64,000 nucleotides of DNA from JASJBU01 sp963790775. Lineage in GTDB: Bacteria > Pseudomonadota > Gammaproteobacteria > Chromatiales > Chromatiaceae. The notes beneath the pieces were generated by a model. That model ran no database searches. It saw only the letters and a program-made list of their open reading frames with translations, and was not told where the DNA came from. The translations under genes and the position numbers were made by a program. Shown piece after piece: positions 1 to 8,835 of this stretch. The stretch is from NCBI GenBank assembly GCA_963790775.1, contig CAWBPR010000002.1, forward strand, positions 62,001 through 126,000. Reading direction: 5' to 3'. Each line of letters begins with the position of its first letter. Positions within the stretch are counted from its first letter, which is position 1.

Positions 1-970
1 CGTCACGGCCCGTTTAGTGAGGGCGACTTCCGCCAGTTGCCGGAGAGTCACTGGACCCTGCTGGTGCAGGACGTGGACAAGCATGTGCCTGAGGTATCCC
101 AGCTGCTGGAATACTTCCGCTTTCTACCTGACTGGCGGCTGGATGATGTTATGGTGAGCTATGCGGCGGACCAGGGCTCCGTCGGGCCACATAGCGACGA
201 TTACGATGTCTTCCTCTATCAGGCGCAGGGCAGACGGCGCTGGAAGCTCCACTATCAGCCGATCTCAGAGGAGGATTACATCCCCGATCTGGATCTGCGT
301 ATCCTGCCTGAATTTCAGGCTGAGGAGGAATGGCTGCTGGAAGCGGGAGACATGCTCTATCTGCCCCCCAACCTCGCCCACTGGGGTGTCGCAGAAGGCG
401 AATGCATGACCTGTTCCGTGGGCTTTCGCGCCCCCTCCTACCAGGAGCTGGTCTCCGCCTGGTGCGATGAGTTGCTCGACTACCGCGTCACCCCCGGTCG
501 TTATCGCGATCCGCCCCTGCAGCCTCAACTGGCAAGCGCCGAGATCCAGCCCGCAGCAATCGCGGAAATTCACCAGCTGCTGCAGCGCTTCCTGGATGCG
601 GATCTGGAGTGGCAGCGCAGCTGGTTCGGCCGTTACATCACCGAAACCAAACAGAATCTACAAGTCGAACCAGCCGACCCCCAACTTGAACCCCTGGAAT
701 TTTTGAACCGCTATCGCGCGCCAGGGGGTAATGCACCGCAACAGCTACACCCGCCTCGCCTTCAGCCGTGGCGCAGCGGGACAGGACAGCCTGTTCGCCA
801 ACGGCAGTGAATACCTGATCCCATCCGAAGAGGGAGATTTTCTGCCGGTCATCACCCACTACCGGGCGCTCCATTTCGGTTACCTGGAGGAGTGGTTGCA
901 GCAGCCTGACTACCTGCAACTGGTCTGCGATCTGTATAACAACGGCCATTTTGAGCTGCCCCATGGCTAA
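1..970 (+). pseudogene. roxA: RoxA/YcfD-type ribosomal protein L16 arginine hydroxylase, 5' partial and frameshifted
   Basis: JmjC/cupin-fold 2-oxoglutarate- and Fe(II)-dependent oxygenase; the characterised family member YcfD hydroxylates an arginine of ribosomal protein L16. The reading frame is open from base 1, so the N-terminus lies outside the window. Visible hallmarks are the iron-binding stretch HSDDYDVF, the GRRRW motif just after it, the cupin segment GDMLYLPPNLAHWG and the SVGFRAP motif, all in the order seen in YcfD. The frame breaks in a run of five G at 724-728. Reading four G instead joins the first part to a good C-terminal winged-helix-like continuation (RLAFSRG... to ELPHG) that stops at 970. 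This is either a sequencing error or a real mutation. The stop overlaps the next gene's start, which argues for translational coupling and for an intact gene. Confidence 0.85.
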
Positions 971-1403
971 ACCCGGATATTCCATACGCGTCGCGCATTG
1001 GAGTGAGGATCAGCCACAGTTGAGACTGGTCAGGGAAAAGGTCTTTATCGAAGAACAACAAATCCCTTTGGAACTGGAATGGGATGGAGAGGATAGTGAG
1101 GCTGTGCATCTTCTCGCTCTGGATACTGAGCAGCAACCGATCGGCACCGCACGCCTGCTGCCATCCGGCCAGATAGGCCGCATGGCGGTGATCAAGGCGT
1201 GGCGTAACCAGGGCGTTGGCCGCGCACTGCTGGCCCGGCTGCTCGCCGAAGCGGAGCAAGGCGATTTTCCAGAACCATTTCTCAATGCGCAGCTGACTGC
1301 ACTCTCCTTTTATGAACATCAGGGCTTTCACCGGCATGGAGAGAGTTTCCTTGAGGCCGGCATCCCTCACCAACGCATGACCAGACGATCGCCAGATGAG
1401 TGA
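963..1403 (+). CDS. GNAT family N-acetyltransferase
   Basis: Single-domain GCN5-related acetyltransferase of about 146 residues. The acetyl-CoA binding motif A is clear: a beta strand IGRMAVI followed by the R-N-Q-G-V-G pyrophosphate loop and a helix. Motif B appears as NAQLTALSFYEHQGF near the C-terminus. The ATG at 963 is taken as start. An in-frame ATG at 951 would add four residues. The gene overlaps the end of the upstream hydroxylase by 8 bases and the next gene by 8 bases, so the three probably form one operon. The substrate is unknown; the YjcF/ElaA-like subgroup gives no reliable hint. Confidence 0.85.
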   Translation: MAKPGYSIRVAHWSEDQPQLRLVREKVFIEEQQIPLELEWDGEDSEAVHLLALDTEQQPIGTARLLPSGQIGRMAVIKAWRNQGVGRALLARLLAEAEQGDFPEPFLNAQLTALSFYEHQGFHRHGESFLEAGIPHQRMTRRSPDE

Positions 1404-1920
1404 TACAACACCTGCATTCCTCGAAGCAGAGCTCGCCGCCACCACGGACCTCTTCTATCTGCACTCGCCGGATGATTTCCGGAGTTTATGCACGCGGATG
1501 GTTGCACAGGCGAACAGATCCCTGAGCCTGATCAGCCCGGATCTGGAACCACTGATCTACGATCAGGCTCCTTTCATCAGCGCCGTAAAGCGACTGGCAT
1601 TAAAGAGCCGGGTGGCGCGGATACGCATTATCGTGCAGGACAACAGCCTGGCGCGCCAGCAGGGCCACAGACTGATCAAACTGGCGCAACGGCTGACCTC
1701 AACCATGGAGATCCGCAAACCGGACAGAGCGTATCGGGAATTTACCGAAAGCTTCCTGCTGGTGGACGACTGCGGTTACCTGCATCGCCAACTGGCCGAC
1801 CGTTACCCGGCCACTGCCTGCTATAATGACCGCCTCCAGGTGTCTCAGCTGGAGGCGGTCTTTAATGAAGCCTGGGAAAGAGCTGAACCAGATTTCGAGC
1901 TGGTGAGACTGCATCTGTGA
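1396..1920 (+). CDS. Conserved hypothetical protein (DUF7931-like)
   Basis: 174-residue soluble protein with no signal peptide or membrane segment. The pattern of alternating strands and helices, with SLSLISPDLEPLIYD early, RIRIIVQDN in the middle and ESFLLVDDCGYLHR later, resembles proteobacterial proteins often misnamed 'histone acetyltransferase HPA2', and recalls half of a phospholipase-D-like fold but without an HKD motif. The family number is from memory and not certain. It overlaps the GNAT gene by 8 bases and closes this short operon. A perfect palindrome covers its stop codon. Confidence 0.6.
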   Translation: MSDTTPAFLEAELAATTDLFYLHSPDDFRSLCTRMVAQANRSLSLISPDLEPLIYDQAPFISAVKRLALKSRVARIRIIVQDNSLARQQGHRLIKLAQRLTSTMEIRKPDRAYREFTESFLLVDDCGYLHRQLADRYPATACYNDRLQVSQLEAVFNEAWERAEPDFELVRLHL

Positions 1921-1936
1921 TGCGCCGCGGCGCATC
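1919..1936. repeat. 18-bp perfect palindrome at the operon end
   Basis: GATGCGCCGCGGCGCATC reads the same on both strands and begins inside the TGA stop of the preceding gene. No T-run follows, so it is not a classical intrinsic terminator. It could stabilise the 3' end of the mRNA or be a REP-like element. Confidence 0.5.
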
Positions 1937-2354
1937 GATAAATAATAAGAATACACACCAGAAATTTTTATTGTTTCCCTGCCATCAGCAACTGCCGTCT
2001 AATTCGCTCCAAGTGAGCTTTTTAACTTAGATTCAGTACACTGAAGTGCATTTCGAACAGCGCTCCCATGACCATCCTGGTCAGCATCGGCCTTATCATT
2101 CTGATCTGATTTGTGCCCTGCGCAGGTCTCACCGCAAAAGCCTTCATCTATAACAATCTGCTGAATTGAAGATGGAAGATTGGCAGTGCGTTATGGGCAG
2201 AACAGCAGGCGGATCGGCTAATCAGCCGCATCCATCCGCCCTTCACACCAGTTACCACCGCCAGTGGAATGACACAACACATTCCGCTGTTGGCCTCACT
2301 CATGAAATAGTGCAGAATCCATTTCTCCAGTTGTCATTGGCTACCATCCATTCC
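1937..2354. other. Intergenic stretch, no supported gene
   Basis: About 420 bases before the GNAT-C39 gene. A 13-codon hydrophobic frame begins with ATG at 2069 and hits a TGA, but nothing supports it as a gene. The open frame upstream of the chosen start at 2355 has composition unlike a GNAT domain and is treated as leader sequence. Confidence 0.4.
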
Positions 2355-3452
2355 ATGATCCGCCCTGCCTCCCTGTCAGATCTGCCAGCCCTGTTCGGGA
2401 TTGAGCAACGCTGTTTCGAGAGCGACCGGCTTACCCGAAGGCAATGGCGCTATATGCTGACCAAGGCCCATGCGGACATTCTGGTGGCTGAACACGCAAA
2501 CCAGTTGCAGGGTTATGTGCTGCTGCTCTACAACCATGCCACCTCGGTGGCCCGTCTCTATTCCATCGCCATTGAATCCAGCGCGCGCGGCAAGGGACTG
2601 GGGTCACGGCTGGTGCAGGCGGCCGAGACGGCCGCCAGGGATCATGGCCGCGCCTACATGCGGCTCGAGATCCGCCAGGACAATACTCCCTCCATGGGGC
2701 TGTTCGAGGGCCTGGGCTATCAACGCTTCGGGATCCTGGACGACTATTATGAAGACCACATGCAGGCAGTACGCTTTCAGAAGAGCCTACTGTCAGATCT
2801 GCATCCCGCTCTGGCCCATATGCCGTTCTACGAGCAGACCCTGGAATTCACCTGCGGCGCCTCGGCCCTGATGATGGCAATGAAGGCGCTGCAGCCTGAA
2901 CTCAACTTGAACCGCACCCTAGAACTGCGCATCTGGCGCGAGGCCACCACCATCTTCATGACCTCCGGTCACGGTGGCTGTGGTCCCTTCGGCCTGGCCC
3001 TGGCCGCTCACCACCGCGGCTTCAACGTGGTAATCCACGTCAACGACCCCGGTGTACCGCTGGTGAACTCGGTGCGCAGCCCAGAGAAGAAAGAGGTAAT
3101 GCGGCTGGTGCACGAAGAGATGCTGCAGGAAGTGGAGGAGTTTAAAATCCCGGTGCACCACGCAAACCTCGCCCTGGAACAGATGGAGCAATACTTCACT
3201 GCCGGCGCCATCCCGATTGTAATGATCAGCTCCTACCGAATTTACGGAGAGAAGAATCCACACTGGGTGGCAGTGACCGGCTTCGACCGGAATTTCATCT
3301 ACGTCAACGACCCTTTCGTGGATCGTGACGAGGGTGAGACACCCACCGATTCCATCAACCTCGCCATTCCAAGGCGGGAATTCACCCGTATGGCCCGTTA
3401 TGGGCGCGCCGGATTACAGGCGGTCATAATGCTGTCCCGTCAGGCAAACTGA
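2355..3452 (+). CDS. GNAT acetyltransferase / C39-like cysteine peptidase fusion
   Basis: About 365 residues carrying two domains. Residues 1-150 form a RimI-like GNAT domain (IRPASLSDLPALFGIEQRCF at the start, then the acetyl-CoA loop ARGKGLGSRLVQ and the C-terminal GLFEGLGYQRFG). Residues about 160-360 are a papain-like C39/DUF3335-type peptidase: Cys in FTCGASALMMAM, a conserved GGCGPFGLA segment, His in NPHWVAVTGFD and Asp in FIYVNDPF. The same fusion next to a RimK-family ligase recurs in proteobacteria. ATG 2355 is chosen because homology begins exactly there, although the frame is open from 2166. It lies 8 bases upstream of the RimK-like gene and is almost certainly co-transcribed. The natural substrate is unknown; the set fits ligation, trimming and acetylation of a peptide or amino acid. 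Confidence 0.85.
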   Translation: MIRPASLSDLPALFGIEQRCFESDRLTRRQWRYMLTKAHADILVAEHANQLQGYVLLLYNHATSVARLYSIAIESSARGKGLGSRLVQAAETAARDHGRAYMRLEIRQDNTPSMGLFEGLGYQRFGILDDYYEDHMQAVRFQKSLLSDLHPALAHMPFYEQTLEFTCGASALMMAMKALQPELNLNRTLELRIWREATTIFMTSGHGGCGPFGLALAAHHRGFNVVIHVNDPGVPLVNSVRSPEKKEVMRLVHEEMLQEVEEFKIPVHHANLALEQMEQYFTAGAIPIVMISSYRIYGEKNPHWVAVTGFDRNFIYVNDPFVDRDEGETPTDSINLAIPRREFTRMARYGRAGLQAVIMLSRQAN

Positions 3453-3460
3453 GCCAAACC

Positions 3461-4933
3461 ATGTCCGAACATATCCTTATCGTCGAAAAGAGATCCGACT
3501 GGCCCGCACACTATCCCCAACTGCCGGTGGTCACCGCCAAGGAGTACCTGACCGGCGGTGACTATCCACCGCAACGGCGCCTGCACATCGTCAACCTATG
3601 CCACAGCTACCGCTACGCCAGCCTCGGCTACTATTGCTCCCTGCTGGCGGAGGCGCGGGGGCATCGGGTAATCCCAACAGTGCGCACGACTCAGGATTTG
3701 AGCCGCCGTTCCATCTACAGTCTGGTGACCCAGGAACTGAACCAGCAGGTGGAGAATGCCGTCAGCCGCGAGGGACTGTCACCCAATATCAACAAGCTGA
3801 AGATGGCAGTCTATTTTGGCCGCTCATCCTTTCCTGAACTGCAGGATCTCGCACAACAGATTTATGAAGGATTTCGCGCACCTCTGCTGCTGGTTGATTT
3901 GAAATACAAGAGTGGCTGGCTTATCATGGGCATTCGCCCGGTACCCCTCAAATCCTTGAGCGCTGACGAGGAAATTACCTTTGTCGAGGCGCTGAAAGGC
4001 TATATGAGTAAACCCTGGCGAAGACCCAAGGCGCGCAAACGCTTCAAATATGACCTCGCCATACTGCACAATCCGCTGGAAAAGCTGCCGCCATCCGATG
4101 CTGACGCGCTACGATTCTTCATAGCCGCCGCCAAACAGCTCGACATAAATGCAGAACTGGTGCAGAAAAAAGACTACGGGCGCATTGCCGAATATGACGC
4201 ACTTTTCATCCGTGAAACAACCGCTATCGACCACCATACCTTCCGCTTCTCTCGCCGGGCGCAGAATGAAGGGCTGGTCGTCATCGATGACCCTGATTCC
4301 ATTCTGCGCTGCACCAACAAGGTGTTTCTGGAGGAGTTGCTGCGCGCCAACCGGGTCCCTACACCGAAAACCCTGATTCTGCACAAGGGGCAGGAAAAAC
4401 TGCTGCTCCAGACATTGGGCCTCCCGATCATCCTCAAGATCCCGGATGGCGCCTTCTCGCGGGGCGTCTACAAGGCCGAAAACAAAAAAGAGCTGAAAGA
4501 TATCTGTCGCAAGCTGTTCAAGGAGTCGGACCTGATTCTGGCCCAGGAATATATGTACACGGATTTTGACTGGCGTGTGGGCATACTCGACCAAAAGCCC
4601 TTGTTCGTGTGTAAATACCTGATGTCGACCGGACACTGGCAGATCTATGACCACAATGGCTCAGACCAGTCGGAAAGCGGCGATTTTGAAACCCTGGCTG
4701 TGGAGGATGCACCGAAAAAAGTCGTCAAGACGGCCCTGCGCGCCGCCAGGCTGATCGGTGACGGTCTGTATGGGGTAGACTTGAAGGAGACCCCCGATGG
4801 GGTGTTCGTCATCGAAGTAAACGACAACCCGAGCATCGATTCTGAGGTGGAAGACAAGGTGTTAGGGGACGAATTGTATCGTCGTGTGATGGCTTCGTTC
4901 CGCCAGCGGCTGGATCAGCAGCGCACAGACTGA
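3461..4933 (+). CDS. RimK-family ATP-grasp ligase with N-terminal extension
   Basis: 490-residue carboxylate-amine/thiol ligase. Residues 1-190 are a family-specific N-terminal region (LHIVNLCHSYRYASLGYYCS is a good marker). Residues about 200-480 are a RimK-type ATP-grasp module. The ATP-binding region shows LPIILKIPDGAFSRGV and AQEYMYTDFDWRVGIL, and the metal-binding strand reads VIEVNDNPSID, with the E-x-N pair intact, so the enzyme looks active. RimK-type ligases add amino acids to a carboxyl group; the acceptor here is unknown. The start follows the GNAT-C39 gene by 8 bases, and a hairpin follows the stop. Confidence 0.85.
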   Translation: MSEHILIVEKRSDWPAHYPQLPVVTAKEYLTGGDYPPQRRLHIVNLCHSYRYASLGYYCSLLAEARGHRVIPTVRTTQDLSRRSIYSLVTQELNQQVENAVSREGLSPNINKLKMAVYFGRSSFPELQDLAQQIYEGFRAPLLLVDLKYKSGWLIMGIRPVPLKSLSADEEITFVEALKGYMSKPWRRPKARKRFKYDLAILHNPLEKLPPSDADALRFFIAAAKQLDINAELVQKKDYGRIAEYDALFIRETTAIDHHTFRFSRRAQNEGLVVIDDPDSILRCTNKVFLEELLRANRVPTPKTLILHKGQEKLLLQTLGLPIILKIPDGAFSRGVYKAENKKELKDICRKLFKESDLILAQEYMYTDFDWRVGILDQKPLFVCKYLMSTGHWQIYDHNGSDQSESGDFETLAVEDAPKKVVKTALRAARLIGDGLYGVDLKETPDGVFVIEVNDNPSIDSEVEDKVLGDELYRRVMASFRQRLDQQRTD

Positions 4934-4937
4934 ACAA

Positions 4938-4959
4938 AAACGCGGCATTCGCTGCGTTT
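4938..4959 (-). terminator. Hairpin terminator between convergent genes
   Basis: On the minus strand AAACGC pairs with GCGTTT around an inner GC-rich stem and is followed by a T-run (GCGTTTTTG), giving a plausible intrinsic terminator for the small secreted protein gene. A second GC hairpin (CCCGG...CCGGG) lies at about 4966-4980. In the plus direction the pair may also end the RimK-like transcript. Confidence 0.55.
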
Positions 4960-5006
4960 GCCCAGCCCGGCTCGCCGGGAGGGTAAGCCGGGGCAGGATT
5001 GTGTGG

Positions 5007-5252
5007 TTACTCCTTGTCGGAATCCTCGCTCGGCTCGCTGGACTCATTTGCCCCCTCGGCTTCAGCAGCAGCCAGATCCTGCACGCACTGCGCAATGTAG
5101 CCTTCCATCTCATCCGCAGGCACAGCTTCTTCAGCGGCGTAGCTCTTACAATCCTTTTCGAAGGCCTCTTTCTGTGCATCATCCATTTCCGCCTGGGCAC
5201 TGACGGAGAAAACGGCAGCCAGGGCTGCAGCGACAATAAGTTTTGATTTCAT
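5007..5252 (-). CDS. Small secreted acidic protein with two cysteines
   Basis: 81 residues. A clean signal peptide (MKSKLIVAAALAAVFSVSAQA) predicts cleavage near residue 21. The mature part contains CKSYAAEE and IAQCVQDL, two cysteines about 20 residues apart that could form a periplasmic disulfide, and ends in an acidic, serine-rich tail. Similar short proteins occur in other gammaproteobacteria without assigned function. It is transcribed alone, convergent with the RimK-like gene. Confidence 0.7.
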   Translation of the reverse strand: MKSKLIVAAALAAVFSVSAQAEMDDAQKEAFEKDCKSYAAEEAVPADEMEGYIAQCVQDLAAAEAEGANESSEPSEDSDKE

Positions 5253-5943
5253 GATCTCTACTCCAAATTCAAATAAAATAATTATATAAACCGTTCTGAA
5301 AATACCGGTTTCTGTTGTCGTCTTTGCCGGCTGTCAGCTTGTTGCCGGTCAAGTCCTGTTGCTGCCAGCTTCCACCTCAGAGCCCAAACACTCTCGAATG
5401 AAATCATCCTGATGGAGACCGCGACCCTTTCAATATTCGCCAGATGGAACCTGGGCGCTGGCCAGCACGCTCCCGCAAATTATGATCTGCCGGGACGATT
5501 CGAACCCCTCCAGGTGATCACGCCGAGAGGCAGTGAGAGGACTTTTACCCCTGCATGCGTCATTAAGTACAACGATATTTGATAATCGTCACGATCATCG
5601 AAAGAACTTGAAGCCTGGGCGTTCTATCCACAGACAGACAGCCATGCTGCTTGTGACTTGACGGCTGGCAACTGCGCATTTCAATCAATTCTACAGAGTT
5701 AAATCAGTTTGCATAGACGCTCTGTTTCAACGCTCGTCTGTTGACTTTCTCGAATCTCAAATCATGCAGCAGATTCTGCATGCTTATCTACAGTCACCCG
5801 GTAAGAAAAGCCTCTGCCAGGAATCGGTATATATTGCAGATTTGTGACAAACTGATTACACGGGTAGTCTGTCACTTTTAGAATGCCATCAGATCGGCAA
5901 AGTGGCATTCCTGTCAGAACGACGCCAATTACAAGGGGGGCAT
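5253..5943. other. Long intergenic region upstream of mscS
   Basis: About 690 bases between divergently oriented genes with no convincing open frame. It should hold the promoters of both neighbours. Two inverted repeats sit near its right end (5844-5875 and 5881-5910). Confidence 0.5.
5881..5910. promoter_or_regulatory. Inverted repeat in the mscS leader
   Basis: Perfect 8-bp arms GAATGCCA (5881-5888) and TGGCATTC (5903-5910) with a 14-base loop, 33 bases upstream of the ATG at 5944. A weaker pair GTGACA/TGTCAC lies at 5844-5875. It could be an operator or an mRNA hairpin; no regulator is known. Confidence 0.35.
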
Positions 5944-7284
5944 ATGGGACAGTGGCTGGAACTGAGCACCTGGAGCACCTTTCTGCAGAATCTTGAAGTA
6001 TGGTGGTTCGATGCGGTGCTCATTCCATCGAACCTGATCCAATTGGTACTGATTGGATTGGTGTTTGTGGTCGCCAAGCTGTTTTCACCCCATCTACGCA
6101 AATTTCTGAGCCGTTGGCGTGAACGCAGCTCGCAGATTCCGGCCATCCGTCGCGTATTCGATGCCGTTGATACAATCACCATCACCCTTGCTTGGCTCGC
6201 CATGCAATGGCTCGCGATTCTCGCAGCGAAGGCTGCTGAATTGCCCCATACCCTGCTCATCACCACCGCCAGCCTGCTCTCCGCATGGCTGCTGATACGC
6301 TTGATGTCACATTGGCTCGAAAGCCCCTTCTGGTCACGCCTGTTGGCGCTCAGCGCCTGGAGCGTGGCGGCGCTCAACATCGTGGGTCTGCTGCCAGAGA
6401 CTATCGTCCTGCTGGATAAATACGCCATTACCCTGGGGGCGTTCCGCATCAGCGCACTGACTGTGATCCAGGGTGTCATCACCTTCGGCGCGCTCCTCTG
6501 GCTGGCGGTGGCCCTGGCAGGATTTATCGAGCGCAAGTTGCGCTATGCCGCAGGGGTCAATTCCGCGGCACGGGTTCTGCTCGCGAAATTCGTTCGCATC
6601 GGCCTGCTGACGATGGCGGTGCTGATCTCGCTGAACAGCCTGGGCATAGACCTGACTGCCCTGGCGGTATTGAGCGGCGCCCTTGCCGTGGGCCTGGGCT
6701 TTGGCCTGCAGAAAATCTTCTCCAATCTGGTCAGCGGCGTGATCCTGCTGATGGACAAATCCATCAAGCCCGGAGACGTGATCGCCGTGGGCCTGACCTA
6801 TGGCTGGATCAACCACCTCGGTGCGCGCTATGTTTCGGTGGTTACGCGGGACGGCGTTGAACACCTGATCCCTAACGAAGAGTTGATTATCCAGCGGGTG
6901 GAGAACTGGTCCCACAGTGACAGTCTGGTGCGGCTCAGAATCCCAGTCGGCATCTCCTACCGCAGCGACCCGCGACTGGCGATGAAACTCTGTATCGAAG
7001 CGGCCCAGATGGTGCCAAGAGTGCTGCTGGACCCTGAGCCAAAGTGTCAACTGCGAGCTTTCGGAGAGAGTTCGGTGGACCTGGAACTCCGTATCTGGAT
7101 CAACGATCCCCAGCATGGCCGCGCGAACGTGATCAGCGACGTGCTGCTGGGCGTCTGGGATGCCTTTCATGAGCACGGCGTGGAGATTCCGTTCCCACAG
7201 CGCGACCTGCATATTCGAAGCGGCGCCGAATCCGCAGCGACTGTTCCAGCCAGCGAAACGCCAGCCATTGGTATCCGCCAGTAG
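5944..7284 (+). CDS. MscS family mechanosensitive ion channel
   Basis: Small-conductance mechanosensitive channel of about 446 residues, longer than E. coli MscS because of extra N-terminal membrane helices. The pore-lining helix and beta domain are clear: LAVLSGALAVGLGFGLQKIF, then SGVILLMDKSIKPGDVI, then VVTRDGVEHLIPNEELI. The C-terminal alpha/beta domain ends in GVEIPFPQRDLHI. Such channels release solutes on hypo-osmotic shock at the inner membrane. ATG 5944 is preferred over GTG 5902 because AAGGGGGG sits at the right distance before it. Confidence 0.92.
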   Translation: MGQWLELSTWSTFLQNLEVWWFDAVLIPSNLIQLVLIGLVFVVAKLFSPHLRKFLSRWRERSSQIPAIRRVFDAVDTITITLAWLAMQWLAILAAKAAELPHTLLITTASLLSAWLLIRLMSHWLESPFWSRLLALSAWSVAALNIVGLLPETIVLLDKYAITLGAFRISALTVIQGVITFGALLWLAVALAGFIERKLRYAAGVNSAARVLLAKFVRIGLLTMAVLISLNSLGIDLTALAVLSGALAVGLGFGLQKIFSNLVSGVILLMDKSIKPGDVIAVGLTYGWINHLGARYVSVVTRDGVEHLIPNEELIIQRVENWSHSDSLVRLRIPVGISYRSDPRLAMKLCIEAAQMVPRVLLDPEPKCQLRAFGESSVDLELRIWINDPQHGRANVISDVLLGVWDAFHEHGVEIPFPQRDLHIRSGAESAATVPASETPAIGIRQ

Positions 7285-7336
7285 TGCGGGATATCTCTCC
7301 GCAGCAGCATCCGAGAGAACAGTTGCAGCGAACTGG

Positions 7337-8191
7337 CTAGACTTTACCCCCAAGCGCTCGCAATGCATCCAAGGCGAGTTTCATCTCCTTATGCTTCTCG
7401 TCCCCTGGCCGGTATACAGCGAAGGCGGTGCGCTCGATGACGGGCGCATGCGCCACCCGGAACAACTTTCCCTGCTGCAGATCCTGATGCACCATCTGTT
7501 CCGCCAGGTACGCGGAGCCACCGGTGGACAGCATCAAGTCCCGGGCCAGGGTGCCTGAAGCCAGACGCGCCGCCGGTGCAGGGATATTCGGAAAGTAATC
7601 AGCGTGACTCAGGGCGAAGACACTGCCCCAGTCCACCATGAAGTAGTCACTCTGCATGCTCTCCTCTACCCGGCGTCCGGCATGGGAGGAGACCAGGATC
7701 AGCGAGATTTCCGCCACCTGCCGGATGGCAAGATCGGGAATCTGCGGTGGTTCGAATAACAGCGCCAGATCGAGCAGTCCGTTTACCAGACGGTTCAACA
7801 GAATATCCGAAGGCTGCACTTCGATCTGCAGCACCAGTTGCGCCTGTCGTCTGCGCAGTGATGCGGCCCAGTCGCACAGCAGAATCCGCCAAAGATCGAA
7901 CGGACAACCGACAGCGATGGATTCGGTCCCTTCAGCATCCAGCGCGATCTCCTGCCGGGCGCGCTCCCAACCTTTCACGATGGTCTCTGCATGCCTCACC
8001 AGACGCAGACCCGCGGCCGTCAGCTGAATGTCGTTGCGCTGGCGAGTGAACAGCTCCAGCCCCAGATTCGTTTCCAGTAGTTTGATACGGGCGCTGACCG
8101 CAGACTGGGTTACGAACAGAGCGTCCGCCGCCTTGCCGAAATGTCGGGTCCTGGCGACTTCCAGGAAGGTTTTGAGCAGGGATATATCCAT
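7337..8191 (-). CDS. LysR family transcriptional regulator (HdfR-like)
   Basis: 284-residue LTTR. Residues 1-60 form the winged helix-turn-helix (LLKTFLEVARTRHFGKAAD, then TQSAVSARIKLLE); the rest is a periplasmic-binding-protein-like effector domain. It is closely related to the second LysR protein at 10418-11257, sharing the RTRHFG and AVSARIK signatures and a MVDWG motif in the effector domain. It is divergent from the small acidic-protein gene at 8509. Ligand and targets are unknown. Confidence 0.88.
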   Translation of the reverse strand: MDISLLKTFLEVARTRHFGKAADALFVTQSAVSARIKLLETNLGLELFTRQRNDIQLTAAGLRLVRHAETIVKGWERARQEIALDAEGTESIAVGCPFDLWRILLCDWAASLRRRQAQLVLQIEVQPSDILLNRLVNGLLDLALLFEPPQIPDLAIRQVAEISLILVSSHAGRRVEESMQSDYFMVDWGSVFALSHADYFPNIPAPAARLASGTLARDLMLSTGGSAYLAEQMVHQDLQQGKLFRVAHAPVIERTAFAVYRPGDEKHKEMKLALDALRALGGKV

Positions 8192-8508
8192 TGGATCTCA
8201 ATCAGGTGCTGTTAGGGCCTGTTAAAATTATTGATGCCCGCCTGTCATAACAGTGGGGCAGACCGGTGAGTTGAATACCAAACCCGATCTGGAAGCACAA
8301 TCGCTGGATATGCATTTCTTGAAATTTTTACCAACTTTTATCAACACCAATCGCTGAGCGCCACTCCCGGCGCAGTGAGTGGCAGCAGGGAAAAACAACA
8401 ACTTTACGATAAATACCCATTGTCGTAACGATTAAAATATTTTGCTTTTCACGCAGAATATGCCGAGGTAAATATCGGGATTTTAAGAAATAACCAGACC
8501 CTGAGAAG
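8192..8508. other. Divergent promoter region
   Basis: About 320 AT-rich bases between the LysR gene and the small gene at 8509. It probably carries both promoters. No reliable operator or RNA structure could be picked out by eye. Confidence 0.4.
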
Positions 8509-8706
8509 ATGATTGAAGACGATGAATCCGATGAAGACGATGGAACCTTACTGTTGGACGACGATGAACAGGAGGCTTACAACGAACCGATGAAAGAAGC
8601 GCTTTTCAGCAGTATCGATGCGCGCCGCAGAATCGAGCGGCGACTGGAACTCAAACGCCTGCGCGAACTGCTGGGTGACCCTGACTTGGATGACAGCTTC
8701 GATTAG
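8509..8706 (+). CDS. Small acidic protein, PA3496 family-like
   Basis: 65 residues, strongly acidic N-terminus (DDESDEDDG, LLLDDDEQE) followed by a basic helix SSIDARRRIERRLELKRLRE and a short acidic tail. The ARRRIE/KRLRE helix matches what is remembered of the PA3496 'putative envelope integrity protein' family. A GAGAAG sequence precedes the ATG. A strong terminator follows at 8775. Function is not established. Confidence 0.6.
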   Translation: MIEDDESDEDDGTLLLDDDEQEAYNEPMKEALFSSIDARRRIERRLELKRLRELLGDPDLDDSFD

Positions 8707-8774
8707 CCAAGCTTTTATCTTCCCGCCGCAACCGCAAAAGACAGTCGGGTACGGTTTTGAGACGCCATAAAACA

Positions 8775-8800
8775 AAAAGCCGCGATGACTCGCGGCTTTT
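8775..8800. terminator. Bidirectional intrinsic terminator
   Basis: AAAAGCCGCGA (8775-8785) and TCGCGGCTTTT (8790-8800) form a perfect 11-bp stem with a 4-base loop, with A- and T-runs on the two sides. It separates the convergent small acidic-protein gene and the OmpA-like gene and can serve both. Confidence 0.9.
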
Positions 8801-8835
8801 CCAGTTAAAGTGAATATCAGTCCGGACCGGTTGCG

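Noticed and set aside
2069..2110. 13-codon hydrophobic frame followed by more protein-like sequence after a TGA
   Set aside because: Too short, no conserved feature; could be a small membrane peptide but there is no support.
6334..7368. 344-codon minus-strand frame opposite mscS
   Set aside because: Antisense shadow of a clear MscS gene.
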